A stretch of 59,033 bases of DNA from an uncultured Acidimicrobiaceae bacterium. GTDB lineage: Bacteria > Actinomycetota > Acidimicrobiia > Spongiisociales > UBA5794. A program made the translations under genes and the position numbers. The DNA lies in the NCBI GenBank assembly GCA_947259365.1, contig CAMYMC010000021.1:1-59033 (forward strand), written 5' to 3'. A model generated the notes under the pieces. It did not search any database. It saw nothing but the letters and a program-made list of their open reading frames with translations, and was not told where the DNA came from. This document shows positions 1 through 7,780 of the stretch, in pieces. Position 1 is the first letter of the stretch. The number at the start of each line of letters is the position of its first letter.

Positions 1-128
1 TTCTGGTGCTCGCGCTCGTTGGACACGAGGTACACCGCAAGCAACGGAACCAGGACGACGAGGAACGTCGCCCACGCCGGGGCGCGATCGAGGCGCGGTC
101 TGGCTTCGGTGATTCGCTTGGCGAGCAT
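1..128 (-). CDS. Membrane protein, N-terminal fragment (runs off left edge)
   Basis: Reading the minus strand from an ATG at 128 gives 42 uninterrupted codons to the window edge. They form a basic N-terminus (MLAKRITEARPRLDR) followed by one hydrophobic segment (WATFLVVLVPLLAVYLV) and a charged stretch, the pattern of a membrane-anchored protein with the N-terminus in the cytoplasm. Nearly all codons end in G or C, as in the neighbouring real genes. A TACCGT box (142-147) lies 13 nt upstream of the ATG. It is divergent from the SDR gene at 276. The function cannot be told from so short a piece. Confidence 0.5.
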   Translation of the reverse strand, partial: MLAKRITEARPRLDRAPAWATFLVVLVPLLAVYLVSNEREHQ

Positions 129-275
129 CCTCAGACAGGGAACGGTAGCTTCGAGGTCCTGCTGAAGGACTCTGCGAGCGCCGCCTCCCAGCTCGGCTCC
201 GGATGGCCGCCATCGTCGACCGGTGGGTCGGACCGTGGCCGTACAGTGGAATCGTCGACGAGAGAGGAGGCGGGC

Positions 276-1001
276 GTGCGGCTCGCGAACGAGGTAGCGG
301 TGATCACGGGGGCCGGCAGCGGGATCGGCCGGGCGGCGGCGATGGCGATCGCCGCCGAGGGTGCCGCGACCGTCGTCGTGGGGAGGCGCCGGGAGCGGGT
401 CGAAGCCCTCGCCGGTGAGCTCGAGTCTTCGGGTCGTGAGGCGCTCGCCGTCGCCGCAGACGTGAGCCAGGAGGACGAGGTCGCCCGGCTCCACGATGCC
501 GCCGTTGCCCGCTTCGGCAGGGTCGACATCCTGCTGAACAACGCCGGGGTCGGCAAGTACGGGCCGTTCGACTCGCTCACGGCTGAGGACTACGACTGGA
601 TGATGGACACGAACATGCGGTCGGGTTTTCTCTGCACGAAGGCCTTTCTCCCCGCCATGCTCGAGCGGTCCCACGGCCAGGTGTGCTTCCTCGGCTCCGT
701 TGCGGGTCTCAAGGGGTTACCCGGCGAGACCGTCTACTGCGCGACGAAGTTCGCTCAGATGGGTTACGCCCAGGCACTCGACTACGAGACCCGCGACCGG
801 GGCGTCAAGGTGAGCGTCGTCGCCCCGGGGGGCGTCAACACCGAGTTCGCACTCGGGACCGGTCGCACCGCCGGCGATCCCACACTCGAGGCGATGCTGG
901 ACCCGGAAGACGTCGCCGCAGCCGTCGTGTTCGCCCTCACCCAGCCGGAGAAGGCACGGGCGTTCCTCGTCGGATTGCGCCCGATGTCGGAGCCGCTCTG
1001 A
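276..1001 (+). CDS. Short-chain dehydrogenase/reductase (SDR)
   Basis: A 241-residue classical SDR, predicted to be an NAD(P)-dependent cytosolic oxidoreductase. It has the Rossmann glycine motif TGAGSGIG near residue 10, an arginine pair after the second strand (GRRRER) that favours NADP, the NNAG motif, the catalytic Ser in GSVAG and the YxxxK pair in VYCATKFA. Length is normal for the family. I chose the GTG at 276 because AGGAGG at 265-270 sits 5 nt before it, and the protein starts directly at the Rossmann strand (MRLANEVAVITG); the longer open frame upstream has no homology-like content. A TACAGT box at 242-247 is a possible -10. Substrate unknown; it faces the ArsC-like gene tail to tail. 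Confidence 0.9.
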   Translation: MRLANEVAVITGAGSGIGRAAAMAIAAEGAATVVVGRRRERVEALAGELESSGREALAVAADVSQEDEVARLHDAAVARFGRVDILLNNAGVGKYGPFDSLTAEDYDWMMDTNMRSGFLCTKAFLPAMLERSHGQVCFLGSVAGLKGLPGETVYCATKFAQMGYAQALDYETRDRGVKVSVVAPGGVNTEFALGTGRTAGDPTLEAMLDPEDVAAAVVFALTQPEKARAFLVGLRPMSEPL

Positions 1002-1067
1002 TCACGCACCGCCGAGCAACCGCAGTATCGAGCTCCTCTTCAGGCGCCCGGGCCGGGGCGGCGGGCT

Positions 1068-1421
1068 TCAGGTCGAGGCCAGCCACGCCTCGATGCGGGT
1101 GGCGGGCCGGGCGATGAGGACGCCCTCGTCGGTGACGACGAGGGGACGCTGGAGCAGCTCGGGATGCTCGACGAGGAGGGCGACGACGGCATCTTCGGTC
1201 ACGTACGCCGCAGGATCGAGCCCCATCTTGCGGAACCGGGCGTCCTTGCGCACGAGCTCCCCGGGAGGGACGTCGAGACCCGACACGAGCGAGCGGAGCT
1301 CGCGCTCGTCCGGCGGCGTCTTCAGGTACTCGACGACCTCGACGTCGACACCAGCCTCCGTCAGCTTGGCGCGGACCGCTCTCGCCGTCGCGCAGCGCGG
1401 GTTGAAGTAGAGCCGCGTCAT
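1068..1421 (-). CDS. ArsC/Spx-family protein (arsenate reductase-like)
   Basis: A 117-residue thioredoxin-fold protein of the ArsC family. The N-terminus reads MTRLYFNPRCATARAVRAKL, with the single catalytic-type cysteine at residue 10 and the basic helix behind it; the C-terminal half has the ELLQRPLV element that contributes the conserved Arg of ArsC. Family members reduce arsenate with glutathione or another thiol, but many paralogues are of unknown substrate. There is no ars operon here. I chose ATG 1421 over the GTG at 1430 because a TACCGT box ends 7 nt before the ATG, predicting a leaderless mRNA. It lies downstream of the MMPL gene on the same strand. Confidence 0.85.
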   Translation of the reverse strand: MTRLYFNPRCATARAVRAKLTEAGVDVEVVEYLKTPPDERELRSLVSGLDVPPGELVRKDARFRKMGLDPAAYVTEDAVVALLVEHPELLQRPLVVTDEGVLIARPATRIEAWLAST

Positions 1422-1428
1422 CGTCTGC

Positions 1429-1434
1429 ACGGTA
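1429..1434 (-). promoter_or_regulatory. -10 box TACCGT, leaderless promoter of the ArsC-like gene
   Basis: TACCGT is 7 nt upstream of ATG 1421, so the expected start of transcription falls on the A of the start codon. No Shine-Dalgarno sequence and no clear -35 are visible. Confidence 0.5.
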
Positions 1435-1497
1435 CCGCGGTGGGGGGCGCCGCTTCTGCGGGTGACTGCCCGGCGGTACGCCGCCGTGGCTGCACCG

Positions 1498-3630
1498 CTA
1501 CGACGCCGCCGTCTCCGCCGGTCCTTGCACCCCGTCCCGGGACAACAGTGCCGGGATGACGGTGATAGCGCTGAGCGCCGCCGTCGTCATCGCGACCCAC
1601 ATGATCATCGAGACCTGAGAGTGGATCTTGAGCGGGGAGAGCCACAAGGCGGTGAGCGCCACGGCGATGCCGAGGGCGTTGGCCGCGATGGGGCGGCCGG
1701 CGCGGTCGATGGCTCGCAAGACGTAACCGGGACCGCCGGAGCGGGCATTGTCGATCGCGGCGACGAAGTGGATGGCGTAGTCGATGCCGACGCCGATGAC
1801 GATGCTGGAGATGACCGCGGTGAGCAGGTTGAGCTGGATACCGGACGCGGCGATGAAACCGAGAAGGGTGAGCACCGTGAGCAGGATCGGGGCGAGAGAG
1901 ACGAGCGTCTCGCGCAAACGCCGGTAGGCGAGTGCCAGCATCAGGGCGACGAGGGCGAACGCGACGATGAGCGATGCGACCTGGGCCCGGAGCACGAGCC
2001 GGGCGATCTCGTCCCAGACCACCGGCATGCCGGTCAGCACCCGTATCGTGTCGTTGCTGTCCGCGACGTCGAGCCATGCCCTCAGGTCCTCGGTCGAGAA
2101 CTCGGACGGGAAGAGCACGAACCGGAGGCCGTCGTCGCTCACCATGTCGCCGAGCGGCAGGGTGATCTCCTCGTTCAAGAGCGCGCCCACCTGTGCCGGC
2201 GGCAGGCTCGATGCGACGTCGGCGATCGAAAAGACCTCGCGGACACCGGGCAGGCGCTCCAGCTCGAGGGACGCGGCGGCGACCGCATCGAGGCCGGTCG
2301 CGCCTGTGGCCGGGTCGAAGGCGAACTCCCCGAAGAGCGGAGTCGCTCCACCAAAGAGCTCCTCGGTCCGCTCGAACGCAACGCGGACGGGGTCGTCGTC
2401 TTTGAAGAAGAACAGCTGGTCCGAGTTGACGTCGAGCCTCGGGATGAACCACAGGGCGAAGGCGAGCAGCCCGATGGTCAGGGACGCCGCAGGGACCCGG
2501 CTGCGCACCAGGCGCTTGAGCCCCGACGTGACGCGCGGCCCGAGGAGCGCCGTGTGGTGCTTCGGGTCCACCGTGATGTGGCTCATGAGCGCCGGCAGAG
2601 CGAAGAACGAGATGATCCCGGCGAAGACGATGCCGATCGCAGCGAAGAGCCCGAGCTGACGGATCGGCTGCACGTCAGTGGCGACGAGAGAGAGAAACCC
2701 GGCCGCGGTGCTGATCGTCGTGAGGATCATCGGGATGCCGACGTGGGCGAGGGCGGAACGAACCCGGGCGACCGCGTCCCCTCCGGTCTCGGCCTCCTGC
2801 TGGAAGTGGGTGACGAAGTGGAGACCGTCGGCCGATCCCATGACGACCACGAAGATCGGAACGATGACGGTGACGATGTCGACCTCACGGCCGAGGCCGA
2901 AGATCAGCCCGAACGTCCAGATCGATCCGAGCGCGGCGGGGACGATGGCGAGCACGCTGAGTCGCCTGTCGCCGATGGTCGCGTAGAAGACGACGACGAG
3001 CAGCAGGATCACCACCGGAGGGATGAAGAGGAGGATGAGGGAGAGCACGTCGAGCACCGTTGCGAACACCACCGGGTTGCCGCTGAAGGTGAGGCTCAAG
3101 CCCGGGGGCGGGGCGACGTCGCCGAGATCACGCGCCACGGTCAGCGCGTCGCCTCCCGGCACGACGAGGAGCAGCGTGTTGGCCCCCTGCTCGTCGAGGA
3201 GCAGATCGGCGACCGGGCTCAGTTCGAGAAGGCCGGCGACGGCGGGGCCGGGGAGCACTTCGATCGTCGCGGCTGTGATCGGTTCTCCGGTGAGCGGGTT
3301 GGTGTCGGGCACGATCGAGGCCACGGCGGCGACACCGTCGACGGCGGCGAGGCGCTCCCGCAACTCGACGAGCGCGACGAGGCCCTCCTTCTCCCGGAAC
3401 GTCGCCTGGCCGTCGATCGTGGCGAGGACGTTGATGGGGTCGGCCGTTGCGTACTCGGCCTGGAGGGCCTTGAACGCCTCACCGCGTTCGTGACCCTCGA
3501 GGACGACCGCGGCGATGTCGGCATTGAAGTCCATCCGGAACAGCATCGCGGCAGCCGCCACGGTGAGGATCCCGGTGAGCGCGAGGATCATCCGGGAGCG
3601 GGCGACGATGGCAGTGGCGATGCGGTCCAT
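1498..3630 (-). CDS. MMPL/RND-family transporter
   Basis: A 710-residue integral membrane protein of the RND superfamily, MMPL (hopanoid/lipid exporter-like) branch, likely driven by the proton gradient. Layout is the usual duplicated one: TM1 at about 14-31, a large extracytoplasmic loop, TM2-6 at about 200-370, then TM7 near 390-407, a second loop and TM8-12. The diagnostic TM4 motif GSADGLHFVTHF and TM10 motif GVGIDYAIHF carry the acidic residues expected for proton coupling. I start at ATG 3630 (MDRIATAIVARSRM), just before TM1; the open frame extends much further upstream but is then a mirror of the divergent membrane gene. Cargo is unknown. Confidence 0.9.
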   Translation of the reverse strand: MDRIATAIVARSRMILALTGILTVAAAAMLFRMDFNADIAAVVLEGHERGEAFKALQAEYATADPINVLATIDGQATFREKEGLVALVELRERLAAVDGVAAVASIVPDTNPLTGEPITAATIEVLPGPAVAGLLELSPVADLLLDEQGANTLLLVVPGGDALTVARDLGDVAPPPGLSLTFSGNPVVFATVLDVLSLILLFIPPVVILLLVVVFYATIGDRRLSVLAIVPAALGSIWTFGLIFGLGREVDIVTVIVPIFVVVMGSADGLHFVTHFQQEAETGGDAVARVRSALAHVGIPMILTTISTAAGFLSLVATDVQPIRQLGLFAAIGIVFAGIISFFALPALMSHITVDPKHHTALLGPRVTSGLKRLVRSRVPAASLTIGLLAFALWFIPRLDVNSDQLFFFKDDDPVRVAFERTEELFGGATPLFGEFAFDPATGATGLDAVAAASLELERLPGVREVFSIADVASSLPPAQVGALLNEEITLPLGDMVSDDGLRFVLFPSEFSTEDLRAWLDVADSNDTIRVLTGMPVVWDEIARLVLRAQVASLIVAFALVALMLALAYRRLRETLVSLAPILLTVLTLLGFIAASGIQLNLLTAVISSIVIGVGIDYAIHFVAAIDNARSGGPGYVLRAIDRAGRPIAANALGIAVALTALWLSPLKIHSQVSMIMWVAMTTAALSAITVIPALLSRDGVQGPAETAAS

Positions 3631-3756
3631 GGCGTGGTCTCGACCGACCCTAGAGGCCTCGGTCCGAGCTGCGGCGCATGTCTCGGCTCGTCGCCGGCCT
3701 TGTGCTGAAGAGGCGAACCTGGTTGCCATCGAAGCACGTACACTCGGGGGCGGCCG

Positions 3757-4713
3757 ATGGAGATCCTCGCCCACGAGACCTGGTTCACCGACGAGCGACC
3801 CGGGTACGACCTCGGATTCCTCTTCGAGCCGCTGACCCTCGCCTACATCGCGCTCGCTGTGATTGTGGCGTTGTCGTGGCGGTGGGCGTCCGGGCGGCTG
3901 CCCCGGCCGGAGATCCCCCTGCTGGAGCCGGTCGGGCGTCTCGCCCCGTGGGTGCCCCGTCTGCTCGGGATCCACGCCGGCGTTTCGCTCATCGCCCAGG
4001 CATACGCCGGGACCTACCTCGCTCCCGGCCTCGGACTGCCCTCCGGCGTGAGGGGAGACCTCCTCGCAATCGCCGAAGGAGTCCTCGGCGTGTGGCTCGT
4101 GTCCGGGTTCCGCATCCGTCCCGCCGCCTGGGCCCTCGTTGCCGCCGGCCCCATCGGATTGCCGTTCTACGGCTGGATCCCGATCGTCGAACGGGTCGAT
4201 CTGCTCGGCATCGCCCTGTTCCTCGCCCTCATGCCTCCCGGCGAAGACCGCCACGGGGCCGTCCGCGCCCGTCCCGGCGACATCGCCGGCCCGCTGGCCG
4301 GGATGCGCTTGCTCACCGGAGGATCGCTCGTCGTCCTCGCGCTGACCGAGAAGCTGGCGCGTCCCGAGCTGGCCCTGGCGATCATCGACGAGTTCCCGTT
4401 CCTCAACGTCCTCGATCGGGTCGGACTGGGGGTGACCGACATCGAGTTCGTGCGCATGGCCGGCGGCGTCGAGCTGTTCTTCGGGCTCCTCATCATGAGC
4501 GGCGCGATGCCCCAGCTGGCGATGCTGCTCACGGGCATTCCGTTCAACGTAACGCTCTTCTTCTTCGGTGCCTCCGAACTCGTGGGCCATCTGCCGTTCT
4601 ACGGCGTGATGCTCGCCCTCGTCGTCTACGGCTCGTCGCCTCGGTTTGCGCCGATCGTGCCGTGGCTCCCGGGCCGTCGGGCTGCGACGGCCGTCGGTGC
4701 CGGCCCGCCGTGA
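3757..4713 (+). CDS. Multi-pass membrane protein, DoxX-like
   Basis: A 318-residue protein with about eight hydrophobic helices and no soluble domain. The pattern of short helices with conserved small and charged residues (LTEKLARPELALAIIDEFP, then FFGASELVGHLPFYG) resembles the DoxX-like group of membrane proteins, sometimes linked to redox or thiol stress, but I do not recognise a close family. It is transcribed divergently from the MMPL transporter with 126 bp between the starts. A TACACT box (3739-3744) lies 12 nt before the ATG, leaving at most a very short leader. Function not assigned. Confidence 0.75.
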   Translation: MEILAHETWFTDERPGYDLGFLFEPLTLAYIALAVIVALSWRWASGRLPRPEIPLLEPVGRLAPWVPRLLGIHAGVSLIAQAYAGTYLAPGLGLPSGVRGDLLAIAEGVLGVWLVSGFRIRPAAWALVAAGPIGLPFYGWIPIVERVDLLGIALFLALMPPGEDRHGAVRARPGDIAGPLAGMRLLTGGSLVVLALTEKLARPELALAIIDEFPFLNVLDRVGLGVTDIEFVRMAGGVELFFGLLIMSGAMPQLAMLLTGIPFNVTLFFFGASELVGHLPFYGVMLALVVYGSSPRFAPIVPWLPGRRAATAVGAGPP

Positions 4714-4799
4714 CGGCGCCCGATCGCGTCGGCTTCGGACCTGGGATCGGAGCGCTCGGACTCGAACCGATCCTGTGACGGAGACCCGACTGGCCCCGG

Positions 4800-4805
4800 T
4801 ACGGT
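4800..4805 (+). promoter_or_regulatory. -10 box TACGGT, leaderless promoter of the SRPBCC gene
   Basis: TACGGT followed by 7 nt and GTG 4813. This spacing places the transcription start on the GTG and decides between the two in-frame GTG codons at 4804 and 4813, since 4804 overlaps the box itself. Confidence 0.5.
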
Positions 4806-4812
4806 GCCGTCG

Positions 4813-5259
4813 GTGAAGGAATCACTGAACGTCGATCTCGGCGCCGGGCCGGTCGAGGCGTTCGCCCTCGTGGCCGACTTCGGGCGGCTGGCGGAATGGG
4901 ATCCAGGGGTGGTGAGCTCCGCATGGCGGTCCGGCGGCCCGGTGGTAGGCGCCGTCTGTGATGTGGTCGTCACCTTTCTCGGCAGGCCCGCGGCGGTGAC
5001 CTACGAGCTCATCGAACACGAACCGCCGCGTATCGCGCGGTATGTCGCACGCGCCCGATTCATGGATTCCGTCGACACCGTCGTCGTCGATCCTGCGCCC
5101 GACGGGTCGCGGCTCTCGCTCTCCGCCGAGGTCCACCTCCGGGGACCCCTGCTCCTCCTCCGGCCCGTTCTCCCGCGCGTCTTCGCCCGCTCCGCCCGGC
5201 GCGCCGTCGCCGCTCTCCGGCGCCGGTTCGGTGACGGTGCCGGGCCCCGCCGGAGTTGA
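4813..5259 (+). CDS. SRPBCC (START/Bet v1-like) family protein
   Basis: A 148-residue protein with the SRPBCC helix-grip fold: an N-terminal strand with the typical PVEAFALVADFGRLAEWDPGV element (first helix and W-D turn), central strands (VTYELIEHEPPRIARY) and a long basic C-terminal helix. Such proteins bind hydrophobic ligands or act as polyketide cyclase/CoQ-binding-like proteins; no catalytic residues can be assigned. GTG 4813 is preferred over GTG 4804 because of the leaderless -10 box. It converges on the LysM gene. Confidence 0.8.
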   Translation: MKESLNVDLGAGPVEAFALVADFGRLAEWDPGVVSSAWRSGGPVVGAVCDVVVTFLGRPAAVTYELIEHEPPRIARYVARARFMDSVDTVVVDPAPDGSRLSLSAEVHLRGPLLLLRPVLPRVFARSARRAVAALRRRFGDGAGPRRS

Positions 5260-5292
5260 GCGGTTGGAAACCGGTGCAGGAGCCGGTCTCGC

Positions 5293-6036
5293 TCAGCGGT
5301 CATCCTCTCCGATGTCCGGGAGGAGGATGCGCTCCCCGGGATAGATGAGGTCCGGGTCGGCGGAGCGAATACGGGTGCGATTGACCTCGACGATGCGGAC
5401 CCAATGGGTCGCGACGTCGGCCGTGGAGCCCCCGTGGCGGGCGATGTCGGCAGCGGCGATCCGCCACAGGTTGTCGCCGGGCTCGACGACGTGGGTCCGC
5501 GCCTGCCGGGGTGGGGCCGAGGGCGCGAGGTCTCGTGGAGGAGAGCTGTTGCCGGCCTCGACTCGTTCCCGGCCCGGCGGAGATGGCGCGTAGCCCACGG
5601 CGGCGCTGCCCGGTGGGAGCACCGAGGTCGGAGCGGCCGGCGGCGCCGGCCCTCCGGGATCGTCGGGGACGACGAGCGACGGAGGCATCGCCAGCGCGGC
5701 GGCGAGGGACAGCGCAACAGCCCGGTCGACGGCGGACCGGACGAACGGCAGGGTGACGGCGCGAAAGAGGGCCATCGCCCGGGGGGCCCGCATCGACGCG
5801 GCGACGAGGTACCCGACGGTGCTGAAGGCGAGCCACGCGGCGCCGACGAAGGCGAGCTTGTGGACCGCGGCGGCCACGGCCACCTCCGCCGGAGCGGTGG
5901 CGAGCCACATCGCCATGTCATCCCAGGGGATGTGGAGGTCCGGTCGGGCTCCCAGCCGGGTGAGGATCCAGAGCCCAGCGGCCTCGAAGCCGACGAGAAG
6001 GGCCAGCCCCCGCCCCCGGTGGGTCGCCCGTCGCAT
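5293..6036 (-). CDS. Membrane protein with C-terminal LysM domain
   Basis: A 247-residue protein. The N-terminal half has about three hydrophobic segments (near 12-28, 50-80 and 92-112), then a Pro/Ser-rich linker and a C-terminal LysM domain (THVVEPGDNLWRIAAADIA ... YPGERILLPDI) in the last 65 residues. LysM binds N-acetylglucosamine polymers, so this probably attaches to peptidoglycan on the outer face while anchored in the membrane. The start at ATG 6036 is set by an excellent promoter whose +1 falls on it; a GTG one codon earlier (6039) is possible. It sits downstream of the DUF3159 gene on the same strand but has its own promoter. Confidence 0.85.
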   Translation of the reverse strand: MRRATHRGRGLALLVGFEAAGLWILTRLGARPDLHIPWDDMAMWLATAPAEVAVAAAVHKLAFVGAAWLAFSTVGYLVAASMRAPRAMALFRAVTLPFVRSAVDRAVALSLAAALAMPPSLVVPDDPGGPAPPAAPTSVLPPGSAAVGYAPSPPGRERVEAGNSSPPRDLAPSAPPRQARTHVVEPGDNLWRIAAADIARHGGSTADVATHWVRIVEVNRTRIRSADPDLIYPGERILLPDIGEDDR

Positions 6037-6042
6037 CACTGC

Positions 6043-6071
6043 ACGGTATTGAGAGCGTGATACATTGTCAA
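6043..6071 (-). promoter_or_regulatory. Full -35/-10 promoter for the LysM gene (leaderless)
   Basis: On the minus strand TTGACA (6066-6071), a 17-nt spacer and TACCGT (6043-6048), then 6 nt to ATG 6036. This is the best sigma-70-type promoter in the window and predicts transcription starting at the start codon. Confidence 0.7.
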
Positions 6072-6100
6072 GAGATGGAACACAGTGGCCTACGTTGTCA
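6058..6100. promoter_or_regulatory. Possible operator: two TACRTTGTCA repeats over the LysM promoter
   Basis: TACATTGTCA (6061-6070) and TACGTTGTCA (6091-6100) are 9/10 identical and exactly 30 bp apart, about three helical turns. The first copy overlaps the -35 element and is also part of an imperfect inverted repeat TGATACATTGTCA (6058-6070). This is the arrangement of a repressor binding site; the regulator is unknown. Confidence 0.4.
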
Positions 6101-6113
6101 CCAACCGAGTGCG

Positions 6114-6791
6114 TCAGAACCCGCGCTGCTGCTCCGAGAACGGCGGTGCCGCGCCCTTCCGGTACTCGGCGACCGACGGGCCGCCGAGTCGGTGCAGCGT
6201 GCGATTGCCGTAGATGTAGCTGACGACGACGAGCGGAATCCCGACCGGGAGTCCGGAGATCACACGGACGGCGCCGAGGAGCTCGGTGCGCCCGTCGATG
6301 AAGAGCAGCCACTGGACGACCGCCCGGCTCGCCCAGTACGCGATCCAGATCCAGGTCACGGCGGTGTAGGCGGGTCGGACGTCGTCCCGCCAGTACCAGC
6401 CGAGCGGCCAGCGGCGTACGAACCAGCTCACGAAGACGAGCACGGGCCGCCGCGCCGCCACGCTCACGATTCCGGCGACGGCGTAGCCGCTGTTGGACAG
6501 GATCCCGGGGAGGAAATACCCCTCCGCCCGGCCGCTGCGGAGGGCGAACACGACGGCGACGGCGACGACGCCGATCCCCCCGAGCGCATACGAGAGCGAC
6601 CCGCCTCGCCACAACCGGACGACGGTGAGAAGACCACCGACGACGAGCGCCGCGGCAACCGCCGCGCCGAGCCCCTGCCAGGCATTCATCACGACGAAGA
6701 CGATCGGGGGCAGCGTCGAATCACCGATCGTGCGCTTGCCGGTGAACAGGCCGCGGAGATCGGCCCGCAGGTCCGAGATGCGCGAGTTCAC
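6114..6791 (-). CDS. DUF3159 family membrane protein
   Basis: A 225-residue integral membrane protein with about six helices that I recognise as a DUF3159 protein by the opening TLPPIVFVVMNAWQGLGAA, the LRSGRAEGYFLPGILSNSGY loop, and the WYWRDDVRPAYTAVTWIW segment. The family is largely actinobacterial and of unknown function; it looks like half of a transporter or an intramembrane sensor. I give GTG 6791; GTG 6839 (16 codons earlier) is an equally open choice because neither has a good ribosome binding site and codon use upstream still looks coding. The next gene downstream is the LysM protein. Confidence 0.8.
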   Translation of the reverse strand: MNSRISDLRADLRGLFTGKRTIGDSTLPPIVFVVMNAWQGLGAAVAAALVVGGLLTVVRLWRGGSLSYALGGIGVVAVAVVFALRSGRAEGYFLPGILSNSGYAVAGIVSVAARRPVLVFVSWFVRRWPLGWYWRDDVRPAYTAVTWIWIAYWASRAVVQWLLFIDGRTELLGAVRVISGLPVGIPLVVVSYIYGNRTLHRLGGPSVAEYRKGAAPPFSEQQRGF

Positions 6792-6981
6792 GCGCCGGAG
6801 GACCCGAGGGTCCGCGAGGCGCCGGCGGCGATGCGGCACGGCAGGGCGCGGCGGCCGCCACCGGGCCGATTGCGGCTGTGGTCCATGACCCGATGGTGCC
6901 ACAGCCGCCACACCCGTTGTCGCCGGGCTCGAGCGGCAGTACGGTGCGCCGGACCGGCGACAAGAGGGAGGGGGCAATCCC

Positions 6982-7734
6982 ATGTCGACTGACGCACGCG
7001 CGCCCGGTTGGCGGTGGCAACGCCTGGCGATGGTGACGGCCACGCTTGTCGTGATCGCCGCGGCCTGTGCCGACGACGACGGCGGTGCTGGCGCGACGAC
7101 GGCACCGGCGACGACGGCGCCACCGACGACGGCGCCAGCGACGACGGCGCCAGCGACGACGGCGCCAGCGACGACGGCCACAACGACGACGGCGCCAGCG
7201 ACGACGACGACCACGGCGGCGCCGATGGCAACGGACGTCCCCGTCTCGCTCGTGTCGGCGCTCCTCGGCGCCTACAACCCCGAGGGTCTCGAGCTGTTTG
7301 CCGATGGGACGGTCGAGGCGGTCTGGTATCAGCGGGATGGGTTCTACGTCGTCCTCTACCGGGGGCTCGACGCCGACGCGGTCGGCCCGCTGTGCCCCGG
7401 CAACTCCATCCTCACGTCGTTGGGCTTCGCCCATGTGACGAATTCCCCGTTGGGCGCGGATGCGGCGGACGTCTGCGTCGACTCGGCCAAGATCGCCGCT
7501 GTGCCCGCCGGGGTGCAACGCTGCGGCACCTTGGTGTACTACGTCACCGAGATCCCCGTCGACGCCACCGGCACGCTCTATGGGACGGTCGAGATCAACG
7601 ACGGATCCGGCTTCGCCGGCCATACGAGCACCGTCGCGGCCGACATCTCCGCCACGCCGGAGTTCGTCCCCGGCATGTCGGCCTACTCGCTTCCCGATTC
7701 GGCCGTCGACGCCGCGTTCGTGGCGAGCTGCTGA
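6982..7734 (+). CDS. Lipoprotein with Thr/Pro-rich stalk
   Basis: A 250-residue exported protein. The signal peptide ends in a lipobox (VVIAAAC, acceptor Cys29), so the mature protein should be lipid-anchored at the outer face of the membrane. Residues 39-83 form a stalk of repeated ATTAP units, followed by a globular domain of about 165 residues with four cysteines that may form two disulfides (near 137, 160, 179 and the final residue 250). I do not recognise the globular domain. The start is supported by a purine-rich GAGGGAGGGGG at 6965-6974. It is divergent from DUF3159 and stands alone before proC. Confidence 0.85.
   Translation: MSTDARAPGWRWQRLAMVTATLVVIAAACADDDGGAGATTAPATTAPPTTAPATTAPATTAPATTATTTTAPATTTTTAAPMATDVPVSLVSALLGAYNPEGLELFADGTVEAVWYQRDGFYVVLYRGLDADAVGPLCPGNSILTSLGFAHVTNSPLGADAADVCVDSAKIAAVPAGVQRCGTLVYYVTEIPVDATGTLYGTVEINDGSGFAGHTSTVAADISATPEFVPGMSAYSLPDSAVDAAFVASC
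7096..7200 (+). repeat. Seven tandem 15-bp units inside the lipoprotein gene
   Basis: Seven consecutive 15-bp units with consensus ACGACGGCGCCAGCG. Copies at 7126, 7141, 7156 and 7186 are identical; those at 7096, 7111 and 7171 differ by 1-3 bases. Each encodes TTAPA/TTAPP. The in-frame 15-bp period allows length change without frameshift. Confidence 0.9.
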
Positions 7735-7768
7735 CCCGACACGGCACTCCCGCGTTCGGAGGCCCCCC

Positions 7769-7774
7769 TAACAT
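7769..7774 (+). promoter_or_regulatory. -10 box TAACAT, leaderless promoter of proC
   Basis: TAACAT followed by 6 nt (CGCGAG) and the proC ATG at 7781. There is no ribosome binding site, as expected for a leaderless mRNA. Confidence 0.5.
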
Positions 7775-7780
7775 CGCGAG

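Noticed and set aside
1462-3708. Long plus-strand open frame (748 codons) opposite the MMPL gene
   Set aside because: Its product is almost only Arg, Asp, Glu and Gly with no fold-like pattern; it is the antisense mirror of a membrane protein in high-GC DNA.
1498-4590. 1030-residue version of the MMPL protein
   Set aside because: The first 320 residues are the mirror of the divergent membrane gene at 3757-4713 and contain no membrane segment.
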